Assembly (NCBI RefSeq): GCF_040802235.1
Contig: NC_133164.1
Coordinates: forward strand, 116,330,302-116,394,301
Reading direction: 5' to 3'
DNA from: Manis javanica
Lineage: Eukaryota; Chordata; Mammalia; Pholidota; Manidae
DNA length: 64,000 nucleotides
Position 1 is the first letter of the stretch. The number at the start of each line of letters is the position of its first letter. The notes under the pieces are model-generated. The model saw only the letters and a list, made by a program, of their open reading frames with translations, was not told the DNA's origin and did not search any database. Shown in pieces: positions 37,511-50,029 of this stretch. Made by a program: the position numbers and the translations under genes.

Positions 37511-39709
37511 TTTATTACATACAAAAATTCTTACACTGAATAATAAATTTTTTTTGTCAAATTTTAGATTTTCTGTATCATTACAAAGGATTTATTCCTG
37601 AGGTTACCAATAGTTGCATACTTTAAAATACTTTAATATTTTAAACTAAAATTGTCCTACTATACTGATGGGCTTCATACTTCCTAATGAGAGTAGCTGA
37701 CATTTAGGACAGCATAATTCGTCAGAATAACAACTGATCACCTATTACATTTTTGAAAAACCACCCAGGCACTCATGTTCTAATTTTCTAATAGGGAGTG
37801 ACTTACAGATTATGTAAAACTTGTCTGATTATTATTAAATAAAAGAAAATGAAGAGGAAATGGAAAAGAGCAAGATATTATACACTTATTCACATGCTAA
37901 CTTTAACGATATAGTTAGCTTTGACACATTCTCTGTCATCAAAATGATTGTCTATAAATATCTGTCATGCATTTGAACCTATAGCTGAGTGTAACGGATT
38001 CCAATAAAATATTCAGTGTGATGCTCTGAGGTCTTCAGAGAGGAACATGAAATAGTTCCCAGACTGCACATTACATGTAGCTCTTCATTACGCACTGCAC
38101 AAAATGTCCTTGACATTCAAGAGTGCACCATCATATTTCAGTCTACCTCACTCCAGGGTGCATTTGAAAATACCCTCCATTTGCCTTTAATAATAATGAC
38201 TTGTCATATGGAATCTAGACCTCAGCTAATCTAACATAATATGTACTTGATGGTTTTTATTAACTGTCCAATGAAACCCAATAGTCGTCAGGAACATTTT
38301 CCCCTTCTGTTACGCAATTGTTCTCAGCATGTTTCATTTATGACCATTAACACAAAAGGTTAATAAACGCAACTACTTGATAATATTAATGTTCAATATG
38401 CATGGCAAGTGAATCATTTTGCAGACTTATGATTTTTAAAGATGCTGGGCCATTAATATTACTATTTTGCAGGCTTGTAAAATTGCACCATGCAGCATGT
38501 GTGCCATAATTTGAATGTTAAAAAGTCTGTGAAGAATTCTTGCTAAATTACACTTCACTCACCTTTATTGAAATTCAGACTCTTTCTTCGGAATGTAAAA
38601 GAACTCTGTTTCTGTCTCTCTTTCTCTAATTTATTTTTTCCCTCATTCTCACTCTTTATTAATAACCAGTTTTGTTTAATACAATTTTACTTACTTCCTG
38701 GCTTTAGAGGATTTCTGATTAAAGTAAAATCAACGCTAGATTTTTATCTAAGATCTATTTAATGGTCAGTGTACACTGTCATATAGATTAGAGGTTAAAT
38801 ATGTTTAACTGAGTCCTATAGTTGTAAAATATGTCTCACATGTGAAAAGCACTTGAACCAGATTTCAGGCAAAATTCACAGCCTGTTACTCAGAATCATT
38901 AAAGAGGTGTAGGGTTATAAAATTAAAGGATTATGAATGGGAATTCAAAAATTAGAGCTTTGTCTTCAAAATGGATTTTAATTTAATTTTCTTTTTTTCG
39001 GTCTGCATATCTACCAGGTACTTTTCTTCCCTTGAAAGTGAAATCAATTTCCTAGAGTACATTTCATTTTCAAATAAATACTTAAAAAAACAATAACAAA
39101 AGATATGTTAACTAAATCAACCTTCTTAAACAATAATTAGAACTGAGCAAAACATGCAATTCTTGCTAAAATAATCATGGAAATCTGTTCCGATGTGGTA
39201 AACAATCATTATTATGTGGGAAAAATGTCTTTCAATAGCAACTGACAATACTAAAGGAAGAAAAATTTATAAGTGTAGCATTCTCTTTTTTTGTAGGTAT
39301 CTATAATCAATGGCCAAAGGAAACCAGTTATAAATGATAAAGATACTGAGTGTAATTAATTAGATATACATTATTCCCAAAGTAATCCTGAAATAAGATA
39401 ATTCTGGAAGCAATATCCTGACCAGTTTATTTGTCACGAATATAAAATCATATAACCATATGTGGACACACAGTTAGGCTCACATATTCACAGTCTAAAT
39501 TATCTCAACAAAAAAATTTATTCTATTTCTAATTTCCAATTTGTAATATACAATTACAAATAGCATAGAGCTATTTAAGAGTATTATGAATGTATTACTA
39601 AAATACAATGACTACTATTTTCAAAAAGACAATGTCCCACAAGTTCTAGAGCAACTATGCTGTTGATTTGGAAGATTTGACCCTAATTTTTCACTTTGTA
39701 CTAGAATAT
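37511..39709. other. Unassigned AT-rich intergenic DNA
   Basis: No gene or named repeat was recognised. The 64-codon frame at 38568-38762 has no known domain. Confidence 0.4.
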
Positions 39710-39722
39710 AAAAATCAAAGAG

Positions 39723-40131
39723 GTTTGTCTTTTGGATGGTGGCCATCCTGACTGGTGTAAGGTGACATCTCATTGTGACTTTAATTTGCGTTTCTCTGAT
39801 GAATAGTGATGTGGAGCATCTTTTCATGTGCCTGTTGGCCATCTCAATTTCTTCTTTGGAGAAGTATCTGTTCAGATCCTCTGCCCATTTTTTTAATTGG
39901 ATTATTTGCTTTTTGTTTGTTGAGGTGCATGAGCTCTTTGTATATTTTGGATGTCAATCCACGGGGAAGGCAGTATAGCACAGAGAAGACAGGTAGTGAT
40001 TCTATAGCATCCTACGCTGAGGAACAGTGACTGTAATGGGGTATGTGGTGGGGACTTGATAATGGGGGGAATCTAGTAACTACAATGTTGCTCATGTAAT
40101 TGTATATTAAGGATACCAAAATAAAATTTAA
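39723..40131. mobile_element. L1 insertion with 5' inversion (twin priming)
   Basis: 39723-39957 is the reverse complement of the 3' part of L1 ORF2 ('gtgatgtggagcatcttttcatg', 'ggagaagtatctgttcagatcc'). 39960-40131 is the plus-strand L1 3' UTR ending in 'gataccaaaataaaatttaaa'. The 13-bp aaaaatcaaagag flanks the whole thing (39710-39722 and 40132-40144), so both halves entered in one event. This is the classical twin-priming structure. Open frames over the inverted half (39621-40030) are L1 shadows, not genes. Confidence 0.92.
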
Positions 40132-40144
40132 AAAAATCAAAGAG

Positions 40145-40860
40145 ATTACAGATGTCTTCTTCCAGAAGGGTGGAGAGAAAATTTGCAGTGGAGCATACAT
40201 AAATTTTGGTACTAAAAATAATGTTACTACTGGAGTTAACTTGAGATTGGTTCAATCTGAGGATTTTAATAAGCATTTAAATTGGCAATAAATTGAAAAC
40301 TCTTAAAATTCAACTGCAGCTTCAGAGAGAGGTACTTGGTGGTGAAAAAAAAAATGTAGAGGGAAAGATTTTTGAGAAACTGAGAACACCTCCAGTAGCA
40401 CTTCATAACAGACTAGGCCCTTACTTCTGACCAAATGGAGATGTTTTCTCCCCAGTATTTCACAAAGCATAATTATAGGAGAGTTTTGTCTTGTGAAATA
40501 TCAGCATTTGCATGGATTAATGTTATACAAAATAAAAATAGAAAAATGAAGGATTAAACTCACCTTTATAATAAACACTTTGTGCTGTGAGAATGGCAGG
40601 CAGAAAATTGGAATAATTTTCAATTTTTGGTTAAGCTCTGATAAAAGAAAGGCAACACACTGACGTGGACCATGTGGGCGCATGCAGGACAAAGATTTAA
40701 GAGATACCACTAGGTCTGATTTGATGATGAAGGAAAACCTGGATTCAAATCAGTACAGAACCATCTTGTCATTACTGGCTATAAGGTTCCTCGATACCAT
40801 ACCCAACAGCAACTGACCAGACAAATTCAAATAGTTAAAATTACATGTTGAGATAGTCAG
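40145..40860. other. Unassigned intergenic DNA
   Basis: No gene recognised. Small frames at 40501-40710 have no domain. Confidence 0.4.
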
Positions 40861-40864
40861 CTAA

Positions 40865-41035
40865 GCATGTACTTCTGCAATGAACACAGGAGTGCAGGTA
40901 TCTTTTCAAGATATATTTCCTTTGGATATATATACACCCAGAAATCGAATTGCTGGACCATGGAAGCTCTTTTATAATTGCTGAGAAACCTACATAATAT
41001 TTTCCATAAGGGTTGTACCAATAACATGTGCTTAT
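40865..41035 (-). mobile_element. L1 ORF2 3' fragment, antisense, old
   Basis: 'gtatcttttcaagatatatttcctttggatatatatacacccag', 'gaattgctggaccatgg' and 'aatattttccataagggttgtaccaa' are the complement of the late ORF2 region. A decayed 61-codon antisense frame (40857-41042) represents the remnant. Confidence 0.75.
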
Positions 41036-41154
41036 TTGACATAAAGTAAACCTAGGTGGAATAAAAGTAGTGTATCTAATGCTTATAACTGTAAAGACAG
41101 GACTGTTTTAATTCAATCAGTAAGCAAACTAGCTTTTGTTTTATCTATTTTTTA

Positions 41155-41872
41155 AATCACTTTATTTCCCTTATTTAAAAATAAAACTACTATTTAATCT
41201 AGCAGTTCCACTTCTGGGTATTTATCCAAAGAAAATAAAAACACTAATTCAAAGATATATATACCCCTATTTCATTGCAGCATTATTCACAATAGCCAAG
41301 ATACGGAAACAACCTATATGTCTATCCATGAATGAATGGATAAAGAAGATGTGGTATAAGGATACAATGGAAAACTACTTAGTCATAAAAAAATAAAATC
41401 TTGCCATTTGTGACAACATGGATGGACCTTGAGGGTATCATGCTAAGTGAAGTACGTCAGACAGAGAAAGACAAATGAATTTAACTATATCCAGTATCTA
41501 AAAACAAAACAAATGAACAAACAAAACAAAATCAAACTCATATGTACAGAGACCACACTGCGGTTTGGCGGGGGTGGGGTGGAGCAAATGGGTGAAGGGG
41601 GTCAAGAAGTACAAGCTTCCAGTTATAAAACAAATAATTCATAGGGATGGAATGTACAGCCTGGTGGGTATAATCAATAATATTGTTTATTTGAAAGCTG
41701 TTAAGAGAGTAAAAGTTCTCATTACAGGGAAAAATTTTTAACTTTATATGGTGAGGGATGGTAAGTAGACTTATTGTGGTGATCATTTTGAGTGTATTCA
41801 AGTATCAAATCATTATGTTGTACACTTAAAATTAAATTGTTATATGTCAATTATACCTCAATAAAAAAATAC
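41155..41872 (+). mobile_element. Old L1 3' end with tail
   Basis: Starts in late ORF2 ('tctagcagttccacttctgggtatttatccaaag') and runs through 'gataaagaagatgtggtataagg' and the ORF2 end region. It then crosses a 3' UTR with a G-rich tract near 41567-41605 and ends 'tatgtcaattatacctcaataaaaaaa'. The 3' UTR is an L1M type, clearly older than the family at 56.5 kb. The frames at 41136-41396 and 41447-41644 are its degraded coding end and UTR. Confidence 0.85.
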
Positions 41873-41879
41873 TAATGAA

Positions 41880-42214
41880 GTTTCTATTAGGCTCTATCAC
41901 CTTCCAATTTAGTCAACTTCCGGCCATAAAGCTACTTAAAAAAAAATCCTTTTGAATACTTTGTCAGGTTTCAGCTGGGACAAACAGCGAGCATTCCTGG
42001 CAGTACAAACAAACCCATGGACACAAGAGGGGTCCTGGGAAGGCTGAAAAAGATACTATCTTTCCAAGAGCCAGTGCCACTCCCAAAGATAACCAAAGTC
42101 AGACAATTCCCCTGAGAGCTGGCACAGTTGGTAGGACCGCAGATGTGGGTGGAGGATAACCCAGATTTCTGTGCAGCTTTACCTAGTCAGGGAGAGAGCA
42201 CAACCCACCTTCAT
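41880..42214. other. Unassigned flank of CpG island
   Basis: A transition from L1 tail to GC-rich DNA. No repeat or exon was recognised with confidence. Confidence 0.35.
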
Positions 42215-43060
42215 TTCCGGCCATATGTTGGGCGCCCACGACTGCCAGCTGCCAAGCCAAGTTCCGGACACAAAGTGAGACAACTGTGCCGGGGAGAGAA
42301 AGGACCCGCGGCCAACGCTTCTCCCTGCCAACGTGGATTTGGCAAGAAGGCACGACGTGAAAGGTCACCTTCTTCCCTCGACCAGGCCCTGCAGATGGGG
42401 AGCCGGAGCGCTGCCTCTGGGAGCCAATTCCTACCTTTCTGCCGTCTTCCGTCGGGTTCCCCGGGGTGCCGCCCGCAGGCCCTGGGGCGGGTGGGAGCCC
42501 CCGGAGGTCCGTCCCGGCCGCCGGGACCGGGGGCGGAGGAGAGCGGCTCTCCCCGGGCCCGGCATGGCCCCGCCCCAGGGACCAGCCCGTCTAAGGGGGC
42601 TCCGGGTTCTCCCCTGCGGCCGCGGCCCCGCACGGTCGCCCGGGTCCCCAGCCTGCTGCTCGGCCTTCAAACCCCGCCGCGCTCCCCGCAGGCCTCACAC
42701 GCACGCCGGCGGTGTAAGCAGGGCCCGGGACCCGTCGGGCACGTCAGTCAGGCCCAGTCCGACTCTGGAACCTGTCTGGTTTCTACGTCGGACACAGTTC
42801 AACTACGGACCCGGGACGCGGACCAATTTCTCTCATCGCAGCCGGACCCGGACCCGTTTCTAGGCCGGACCCCGTCTCACCTCAGCCGGTTGCTGGACCA
42901 GGTCGAGGGAGAGAGATGCCCCGGTAAGACCTGAGCGCTCAAGGCGGGAAGGCTTCCGCGCGGGGGTCCGGGGCGGGCGGGCCTGACCCACGACCCCGAG
43001 AGGCGGCAGGCGGGCGGCGAGCCCAGGGGGCCGCGCAGGTACCCACGCCCCGCTTCTTCT
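42215..43060. promoter_or_regulatory. CpG island, putative promoter of unknown transcript
   Basis: About 850 bp of dense CpG and C/G runs, including GCGGCCGCGG, several GGGGCGGG-type Sp1-like boxes and CCAAT (42819), in an otherwise CpG-depleted 64 kb. Consensus-like splice donors exist on both strands. On plus, CCG|GTAAGA has GT at 42924-42925, eight bases after an ATG at 42916. On minus, GAG|GTGAGA (near 42880) and AAAG|GTAGGA (near 42434) are present. Overlapping open frames (268 and 176 codons plus, 140 minus) exist because GC-rich DNA lacks stops; none has a recognisable domain. It could be the first exon or promoter of a coding or long noncoding transcript, an orphan island, or a CpG-rich viral LTR or leader. 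Direction is not resolved. Confidence 0.65.
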
Positions 43061-43377
43061 CTCCCCTGGGGGCTGCTGGGGGTTTCCTTCAGGTTGTTTT
43101 TCTGGAACCAAACTGTTAAAAGATAAACTGAGGCATATTAACCACTTTAAGAGTTTATTTGAGCAAAAATAGATTTGAATCAGACAGTGTGCTCCACCCA
43201 CGGGAGCTTCAGGGAGGCTTTTGCAGAGAACAGGCGCAAGCAGAGGGAGGAAATTGTTGGAGAAAAGAAAGAAAACAGCTGCTTGTAACCTTGAGGCTTT
43301 ACAGGATTTTGGTTTGCTTACAGAGGCCCCAAGGCATTAGAGCCCCATCAGTCTAATGGCCCCTTTGGTAATTAATT
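43061..43377. other. Unassigned, possible repeat edge
   Basis: 'ctgttaaaagataaactgaggcatattaacc' and 'aagagtttatttgagcaaaaatag' look like a repeat I have seen but cannot name. The complement contains AATAAA. It sits between the CpG island and antisense L1. Confidence 0.35.
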
Positions 43378-43930
43378 GAACAGTTGTGTGAGTTGTATAT
43401 TTTGGATGTTAGCCCTTTATCAGAGATGATTCGCAACTGTTTTCTCCCTTTCTATAGGTTGCCTTTTCATTTTGTTTCCTTTTCTGTACAGAAGCTTTTT
43501 AGTTTGCTATAGCCCCGCTTGTTTATTTTTACTCTCACTGCCATGCTTTTGGTGTCGAATCCAAAAAAAATCATTGTTAAGACTGATCTTGAGAAACTAC
43601 ATTTTCTGGTACGAGTTTTAGGTTTTAGATTTAAGTTTTTAATTAATCTTGAGTTAATTTTTGTGTATGGTGTAAGATAAAGGTCCAATTTCAGTCTTTT
43701 GCTGAACACGATTTAGTTTTTCTAACACTACTGAAGAGAATATCCTTTCTGCATTGGGTATTCTTGGTGCTCTTACTAAAGATAATTTACTGTATATATA
43801 TATGTAGGTTTATTTCTGACCGCTTTATTCTGTTTCACTGGCCTTTGTGTCCGTTCTTATGCCAGAATCATACTGTTTTGATGACTATAGCTAGCATGTT
43901 TCCGTACTAACATATGGAATAGTAGGGGCT
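43378..43930 (-). mobile_element. Old L1 ORF2 fragment, antisense
   Basis: 'tgtatattttggatgttagccctttatcagagatgattcgcaac', 'gttgccttttcattttgtttccttttctgtacagaagctttttag', 'tatggtgtaagataaaggtccaatttcagtctttt' and 'ctgtttcactggcctttgtgtcc' are the complement of late L1 ORF2. Coding frames are destroyed; the antisense frame 43467-43709 is a remnant. Confidence 0.88.
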
Positions 43931-46420
43931 CAAACTGAGGTATTTTATCCATTTCTTAAATGATAACATTCTATAATTTACCATGAAAACATCTTAGAAA
44001 TTTGAATAACTAAGGTTCTAAGCATTCGGGTAGAATTCTGTATTAATAAAGGGTGACTACAAGAGGTCCTGTATTATTTTTATTTACTACATTTGTATGT
44101 AAACCTTCCCAAAACAAACCATATGGGATGGATATTGAGTTTGACTTGAGTAACAGGGCATTTCTATTCTTCATGAATACATTTGTAATAGCAACGATTT
44201 CAAAAAGTGACTAATTACAGATCTCAAAGAAGGGTCTACTCTGCTTTACAAAGTATAAGACACAAAGTCTTTGGTTAATGTTGGGATTTTCCCATTATGC
44301 TTGTTTTCACCACTTGATTGTCTATCTGGAGGATAGATCAGTGCCCTATGGTAATGAGTAGGTTAGTTATTAGGGGAAGACAAAATGGAGAAATATAAGA
44401 GGAGGTTTTGAGAAATACGTAACTTTCATATAGCTCCAGTGAGGTCCAAAAATTGGTAAGACCACTTAAAACATTAATTTAAATGGTTAGTCTGTTTTAG
44501 GTTTTATAGTTTAGGCTTTCCATTACAGAATATTCCTGCTGTAGATACTGGCAAGAATAGGAAAGGTGACATACACAGAACAAAGTTTTCTTCTGGAGCT
44601 GATATTTGCAGCTTCAGTCTTTTCAAAAATTTGTTTCTGATTGTTCAGCAGACTAGAATTCAGTGTTCATGGGGGATAACTGAATGTATGTGCTTGAATT
44701 TTTGGTATGGATGTTTCAGAGTTGGGTGGCAGTGAAAAAGATGCAGTAGTTGGTGGCAGTGAAGGTGTGACTATAACCAGATATAAGGGATGCATGGATC
44801 TGAAAGATAGGTCATAGTACAAACTTATTTTGCAGGACTGAGGAAGAAGTTGAGTAATTATAATATTTCATCATCCCATACTTTGACATTCAGAATTAAA
44901 TACCAATTTTTTCACCTCTGACTCGTTGGAAAAACATTTATAATTTCAAAGCAAATTGCTTATATTTTTATTCATATGAAATGTTTATTCTGTTAGAGTT
45001 AGGAAATGAAGGCATAGACAAACAAAATACAATACACTATGTCTGTCTTAAATGCTTTTTAGATTAGTGAAAGAAAAACAGAAGTAAGCAATTATGATAT
45101 TTTGCATAAGTATTTAAATACAAATCTAAGTAGGGCAATATATGTGAATCCAAAAAGTGAAAGTCCACCTCAGAAATGTGTATCAGTCTCAGGCCTGTGA
45201 TGATCTCTTCTGTGGATCAGGATTATGCCACCAAAAACCAGACTTGATTTCCTATAACCAAGTGATTCTATAAAAAGAACTGAAAGTAATGAAGGTGGCA
45301 CTACATGTAGATTTTCTAATTTACAAGGAAAATAATGGATTGCATGTGTCTATACCTGAGCCACAGTATTTGTATTTTGCATGTTATATTACTCTGTCAG
45401 GGAAGCTTTGGGTGATACTTAATCATAGAATTGCCACTGACTAATTATTTAGAGTTTATTAATGTTAAGTATTTGCACTCTGTTATTGTAGCACCATTTC
45501 CAACAAAACAGAAATTAATAAAATACTCAAATATAAATTATCCATGAATATTAAAAAGCCTCTAATTCACACAGACATTCAATCAACTAATTATCCATAA
45601 AAATATATTTACTACTTGAGTTGCTGTCTACCAAGAGTAATTTTGGCAGATATGGTGAATATTTCCTGCTAAAAGCAGTATTTAATCTTTTCTTTAGCAA
45701 AAAAGAAATAAAGCACACAAAGGAGAGAACAGTTATGTTCTTAATCAGGAGCACAGAAATGGCATCTCAGCCCTTTCCATTTTGTAGGCAATTATGGTTA
45801 CTAATACTTCAATGATGTGTTATATTTTTGTGAAAATTCCTGAGTGCCATGCAAATACACATAATACAAAATATAATTGACTTTATACAACAAAAGATGT
45901 TGAAAATACCTATCCAAATTCCCACATTCCAGGAGCATATGTCAAATAAATGTTGCCGTCATGATAGCCTGATAGTTTATTGAGAGTGTCCTATACCACA
46001 ATATCTACCCTGCTTTCCCTATGTCCCTTTCTCTTCCCCTCTAAAACTTGTGTACTGGAAATTAATTAATATTTTCTTTTATTTCTCTCCTCTTTTTGAG
46101 CTGTTCTTTGTCTGGGTCAACTGATACTGTAATTAGCTTTGACAGTGGTTTTCATGTCATCTCTTATACTTATTCTCTCATCAGACATTTTGCTAGCTTT
46201 GCCTTAATGATTCCTTTTTTTCTTTTTCTAGAATAATGAAAAAAGATGAATTGAGGAATTGTTTGGATAGTATGGTTTATATTTTATCTTCAGATAGCTG
46301 GGCAATAATAGCAATTTGAATGCATTTGTATTTATGTTCTTGTGCTTTTCTTATAAAACAAGCCATATTTTATTTATCTTTAATTTCGTTTGATTCAGTG
46401 ACTGTTTCTTGGTTCTTAGT
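43931..46420. other. Unassigned AT-rich intergenic DNA
   Basis: About 2.5 kb with no gene and no confidently named repeat. Confidence 0.45.
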
Positions 46421-46424
46421 AAAT

Positions 46425-46525
46425 GCTTGGTGAGGATTTACTATTTTCCTGGCACTGTGATAACCCCCAAATGCACTATGTCATAGAGCCTCCACAATAA
46501 AGCCATGAGTTGGGCTTTTGTTAGT
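46425..46525 (-). repeat. MIR SINE fragment, antisense
   Basis: 'tttcctggcactgtgataacc' followed by a decayed 'tgcactatgtcatagagcctccacaataaagccatgag' block corresponds to the complement of the MIR 3' part. Confidence 0.5.
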
Positions 46526-47290
46526 TAGTCCATTTTAATACAATAAATGTTAGCTTATTTTTAAATGATAGGATTATAATTTTTATTACTAGATTTAATT
46601 TAAATGATAACGTATCATTTGTCCTTCAAATGATAACAATAATAGTAACCATTTCAGGGTCAGATTGCATATAAAAGTAGTAGAAATTGTATTCTTGCTT
46701 GGTTGCCCCAGTCCTTAACAGTAAAACATGATGGAAGTGTATCCAGATATTCTCTATTTCCTCTAGGTTTTAGTCTTGATAATGCAGATAGGTTATAGAA
46801 ATCAATTTAAAATAAAAATCAGTTTCCCACATAACTTATATTTCAAGACTTCAAAAGTTTGCCAGTGAAAATAGATAAATCCCTACAAAAAGATCTCACC
46901 AATTTATTCATGCAAAACTAAATTTTTCTTCACTGAGGCATGGAATTATCTGAAGGATAATTTGGGTTGCCCAAGCTAAAGGAGGTATGCTGAACAAATA
47001 AACAAGGCAGGAAAATGAAGTTTCTTTTGTAAAGAAAAAGTGCTTTTTCAGCAAATCGGATGATTTGTTCACAAAAGAAAGGTTCAAATATAAATTCAAT
47101 TAAGATGAACATTTGGAAAATACAAATACTGATCGTCTTGATATACAGTAAAATTTCCAGTCTTTCGTGACAATGTTAATTACTTGAGTAACTTGTTAAA
47201 TGCACACAGCTCTTCCACGGTCTCATTAGGTATCTTTGAATCAAAATCTCTGATAGGACAAACTCTGTTATACACACCCACACCCACACA
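46526..47290. other. Unassigned AT-rich intergenic DNA
   Basis: Nothing recognised. Two overlapping antisense frames near 46908-47112 have no domain. Confidence 0.4.
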
Positions 47291-47295
47291 GGTAC

Positions 47296-47296
<1 letters not shown>

Positions 47297-47325
<29 letters not shown>
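47297..47325. repeat. (CA)n microsatellite
   Basis: About 14 AC/CA units in a row, preceded by 'cacacccacacccacacagg'. The antisense frame 47180-47371 is made of VCVC residues from this tract and is spurious. Confidence 0.97.
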
Positions 47326-47326
<1 letters not shown>

Positions 47327-49657
47327 GCCATAACAAACTACCACCACTACCAACAACAAAAAAGAACACAACTTAATATTGACAATCTTTCTAAAAGTTG
47401 TAATTTGATCCCACTTATAAAAATTTTTGATAATAATTGATTCTTGATGACTAAGAAGCAGAAGAATTCTGTGACCCTTGTATACTGTGCGGTTGAGTGC
47501 TCTCTAAATTTAGATGTTTGCATTAACTGATGTTTGAGACAATGTGCTCTGACTCTAAGGGATGTTCCAGATGTAGCAGTAAATAACTTCTGTGAGATTT
47601 AGGCTGCTCTTTGATGTGGTAATTATGAAAATATCTTCTTTAGTCACTAAAATATGACTTAAGGTTAGAATTGTTCTGGAACTGCTATTATTCTAAGTAA
47701 TATGATTTCATTTTTGAAAAAACATATAACTTAGTTTTTACAGTATTGGCTATATATGTAAAGAAATTTGACTATATATGTGAAGAAAAATTTGGGGTAT
47801 ATTTTTTAATCTACATGTTGTGAAAGGATCATCGTCCATTTGTGAGATTATAATGTAATGGTTTCATTTCATAATAAGTGTAGTTAAGAAAGGGTTTTCT
47901 AATTGACATAAAAGATTATTATTTTAAGTTTTAGAAAGGCATTATTTTTGAGAAAAGTGAATGGAGAGCTAAAACCTCCATCATGTCCCATAGTTACAAT
48001 TTATTTGTTGATGTCAATTATGGATCAGTAAAGCTGGGGCAAAAAAGTGAACGGAGAGGAGTCATAAATATGCTTTTACCCTTGTTTTCTTATTATAAAC
48101 ATAAAAGGAATATTAGGAGATCAGATTGAAAATATTTTGAATATGAAGCTTTTGTAATTCACATCATCATGTGCCATTTGGAACACGATGTACATATTGG
48201 GATAATTGCCCTTAAAAGTGACCTAACTTTTATTGTATAATATTGTAATCAATGATAAAACTTCAGCATCTTAGTGAGATCTTCATTATTTTGCTCAAGC
48301 ATCAATAAATACAGAGGTATGATTGTCTATTACATATTTGTAAAACTTTTAAACTAGATATTTTTAAGAATCTTTACAATGTACCTTAAAACATTTTAGA
48401 AATCTAAATATACTTTTTAAAACAAAAAGCTTTATTAACTTACTCCAGGTATAATTGGATTTTGTTTTATTGTGTTTTTTTCTCTAATTAGTGTATAGTG
48501 CATCAAGTTAAATCTCAAGCTTCACACCATTTATTCCACTATTTAAAAACCCAGTATTTTCTAAAAGCTACTCTTAAATTTTCATATTTCACATTCTTTC
48601 TACTACTGAAAAACAAATCTCCATTTTTCTCTTTTGAAATTCTTATGAAACCCACTCATGCCAGAAAAAATAATGATTCCTCATTACAAGTCAGTGCATG
48701 GGAAGGAATGTGGTTGTCCAACCACGTGTTCTTTGGTGAGACAATTTGCACTTGCTAAAGAATAAAGCTCTATCTAAACATAGATCTGATTTTCATTTAA
48801 TTTAAAATAGCTGAATTTTTTTTGCAAAACCTTTTTTGCTTATTTGACTCTACATGTTGACTTTATGTTTTTTAACTGCATGTTTTATAAACTTTCCAAC
48901 CACTTTCTTGAAATTAGGAATCTTCTAAGGCAAAGAATTTCTAGAGCAAAGAATCTAATATTATGAATGGTATGTTCTTGTTTCAGGTCTGAAGCTAGAA
49001 CTTAAGCAAATTATTGCCTCTTTGTTTAGTATCTTTACTCATGAGGTAAGATTACAGAGCCAGATGGATGCTCAGGTACCCACCAGTGTGAGCATTCTCT
49101 AAAAACTAAGATTTGTTTCCTCCTTTCAAAAAAATGTTAAGATATTTTTGTTTTATCTGTGGAAGCCCATGATTCTTGCCTTGTTTCAGGACTTTTCAAT
49201 GCCTATAAAAATATTGCTCACTTGCTCTTCTTAAAACTTCAAAAGGTTAATAAAAATCAGCAAGATATCTGGCATAATACCATAAGATTAATCACAATGC
49301 TACGATTTCATATTTAGGTAAGGAATCATGTCATTTTTCAAGGTAATTATGGATATGCCACAGCTGATAACCGGTTTTTAGTTTTATGCAGGTCTGATTT
49401 CCTGGCCACGTCTTGACTTTCTTTTCTGGATCTCTGAGTACCTGCAGTAGTAGGCTTTTATCAGCTTTCACCTTCATACCCCCTGGAAATGCTATAACCT
49501 CATCCTGGAAGAATTCTCCCTGTTTCCTGCCAGTTGACACATTTTTATAAATTCTTGAGATCCTAGCTTGAATATCACTTGCTCATGTTAAGTTTATTCT
49601 GAATAACACAACATTATCTTACCCCTTCTCCATGGAATAAACTAATTTTATTGGTTT
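47326..49657. other. Unassigned AT-rich intergenic DNA
   Basis: No gene or named repeat was recognised over about 2.3 kb. Frames at 48498-48758 and 49331-49540 have no recognisable domain. Confidence 0.4.
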
Positions 49658-49747
49658 CTTGTCCTTTGTTCCAGTGTTTCTGTTAAGAAAGATAATCAAA
49701 GACTTGTCATTTGTTCCAGTGTTTCTGTTAAGAAAGACAATCAAAGG
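49658..49747. repeat. 45-bp tandem duplication, two copies
   Basis: 49658-49702 and 49703-49747 are the same 45-bp unit ('cttgtcctttgttccagtg...') with a few substitutions. Because 45 is a multiple of three, the open frame 49659-49883 shows a repeated FVPVFLLRK string. This is a consequence of the duplication, not evidence of a protein. Confidence 0.9.
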
Positions 49748-50029
49748 CAAGCAAATTGGGTACCTATTCATAGTTTTTTCTATTCTGTTACACAAATATT
49801 TTCATTGTCTATACTTTGCTTTTTGCATTAACAAGCGTGGGGCTTTTAAAATTCCACAGTTGTGCAGTTTATATAGTATATAGGAAGGTTCTCATTTTAT
49901 TTGTATGATTACAAACTATTTTATTATGTTGATTTATCATCTTTCACATACCACATCTGATATATAGACAAAAGGTTTTCCCAGTCTCATAAAATATAAT
50001 GAAAGACCTCCACATACATCATTTTGTAT
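49748..50029. other. Unassigned AT-rich DNA
   Basis: Nothing recognised. Confidence 0.35.

Noticed and set aside
40865..41872. A second twin-primed L1 (antisense piece followed by sense piece)
   Set aside because: The two pieces cover the same late-ORF2 region rather than adjacent regions, unrelated DNA lies between them, and no shared TSD was found; two separate old insertions fit better.
42221..42238. Reverse complement of a lysine-tRNA-type retroviral primer-binding site (TGGGCGCCCAACATATGG on minus)
   Set aside because: It has an extra G relative to the usual site. No LTR end of the right form precedes it on the minus strand and no gag follows, so it is probably chance in GC-rich DNA.
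42128..42934. 268-codon open frame with overlapping 176-codon frame and antisense 140-codon frame, as a host protein gene
   Set aside because: All lie inside the CpG island, where stop codons are rare. The translations are P/R/G/S-rich without a domain, and several frames are open at once, as expected by composition alone.
47180..47371. Cysteine/valine-rich antisense ORF that could look like a small secreted protein
   Set aside because: The CV repeats come directly from the (CA)n tract.
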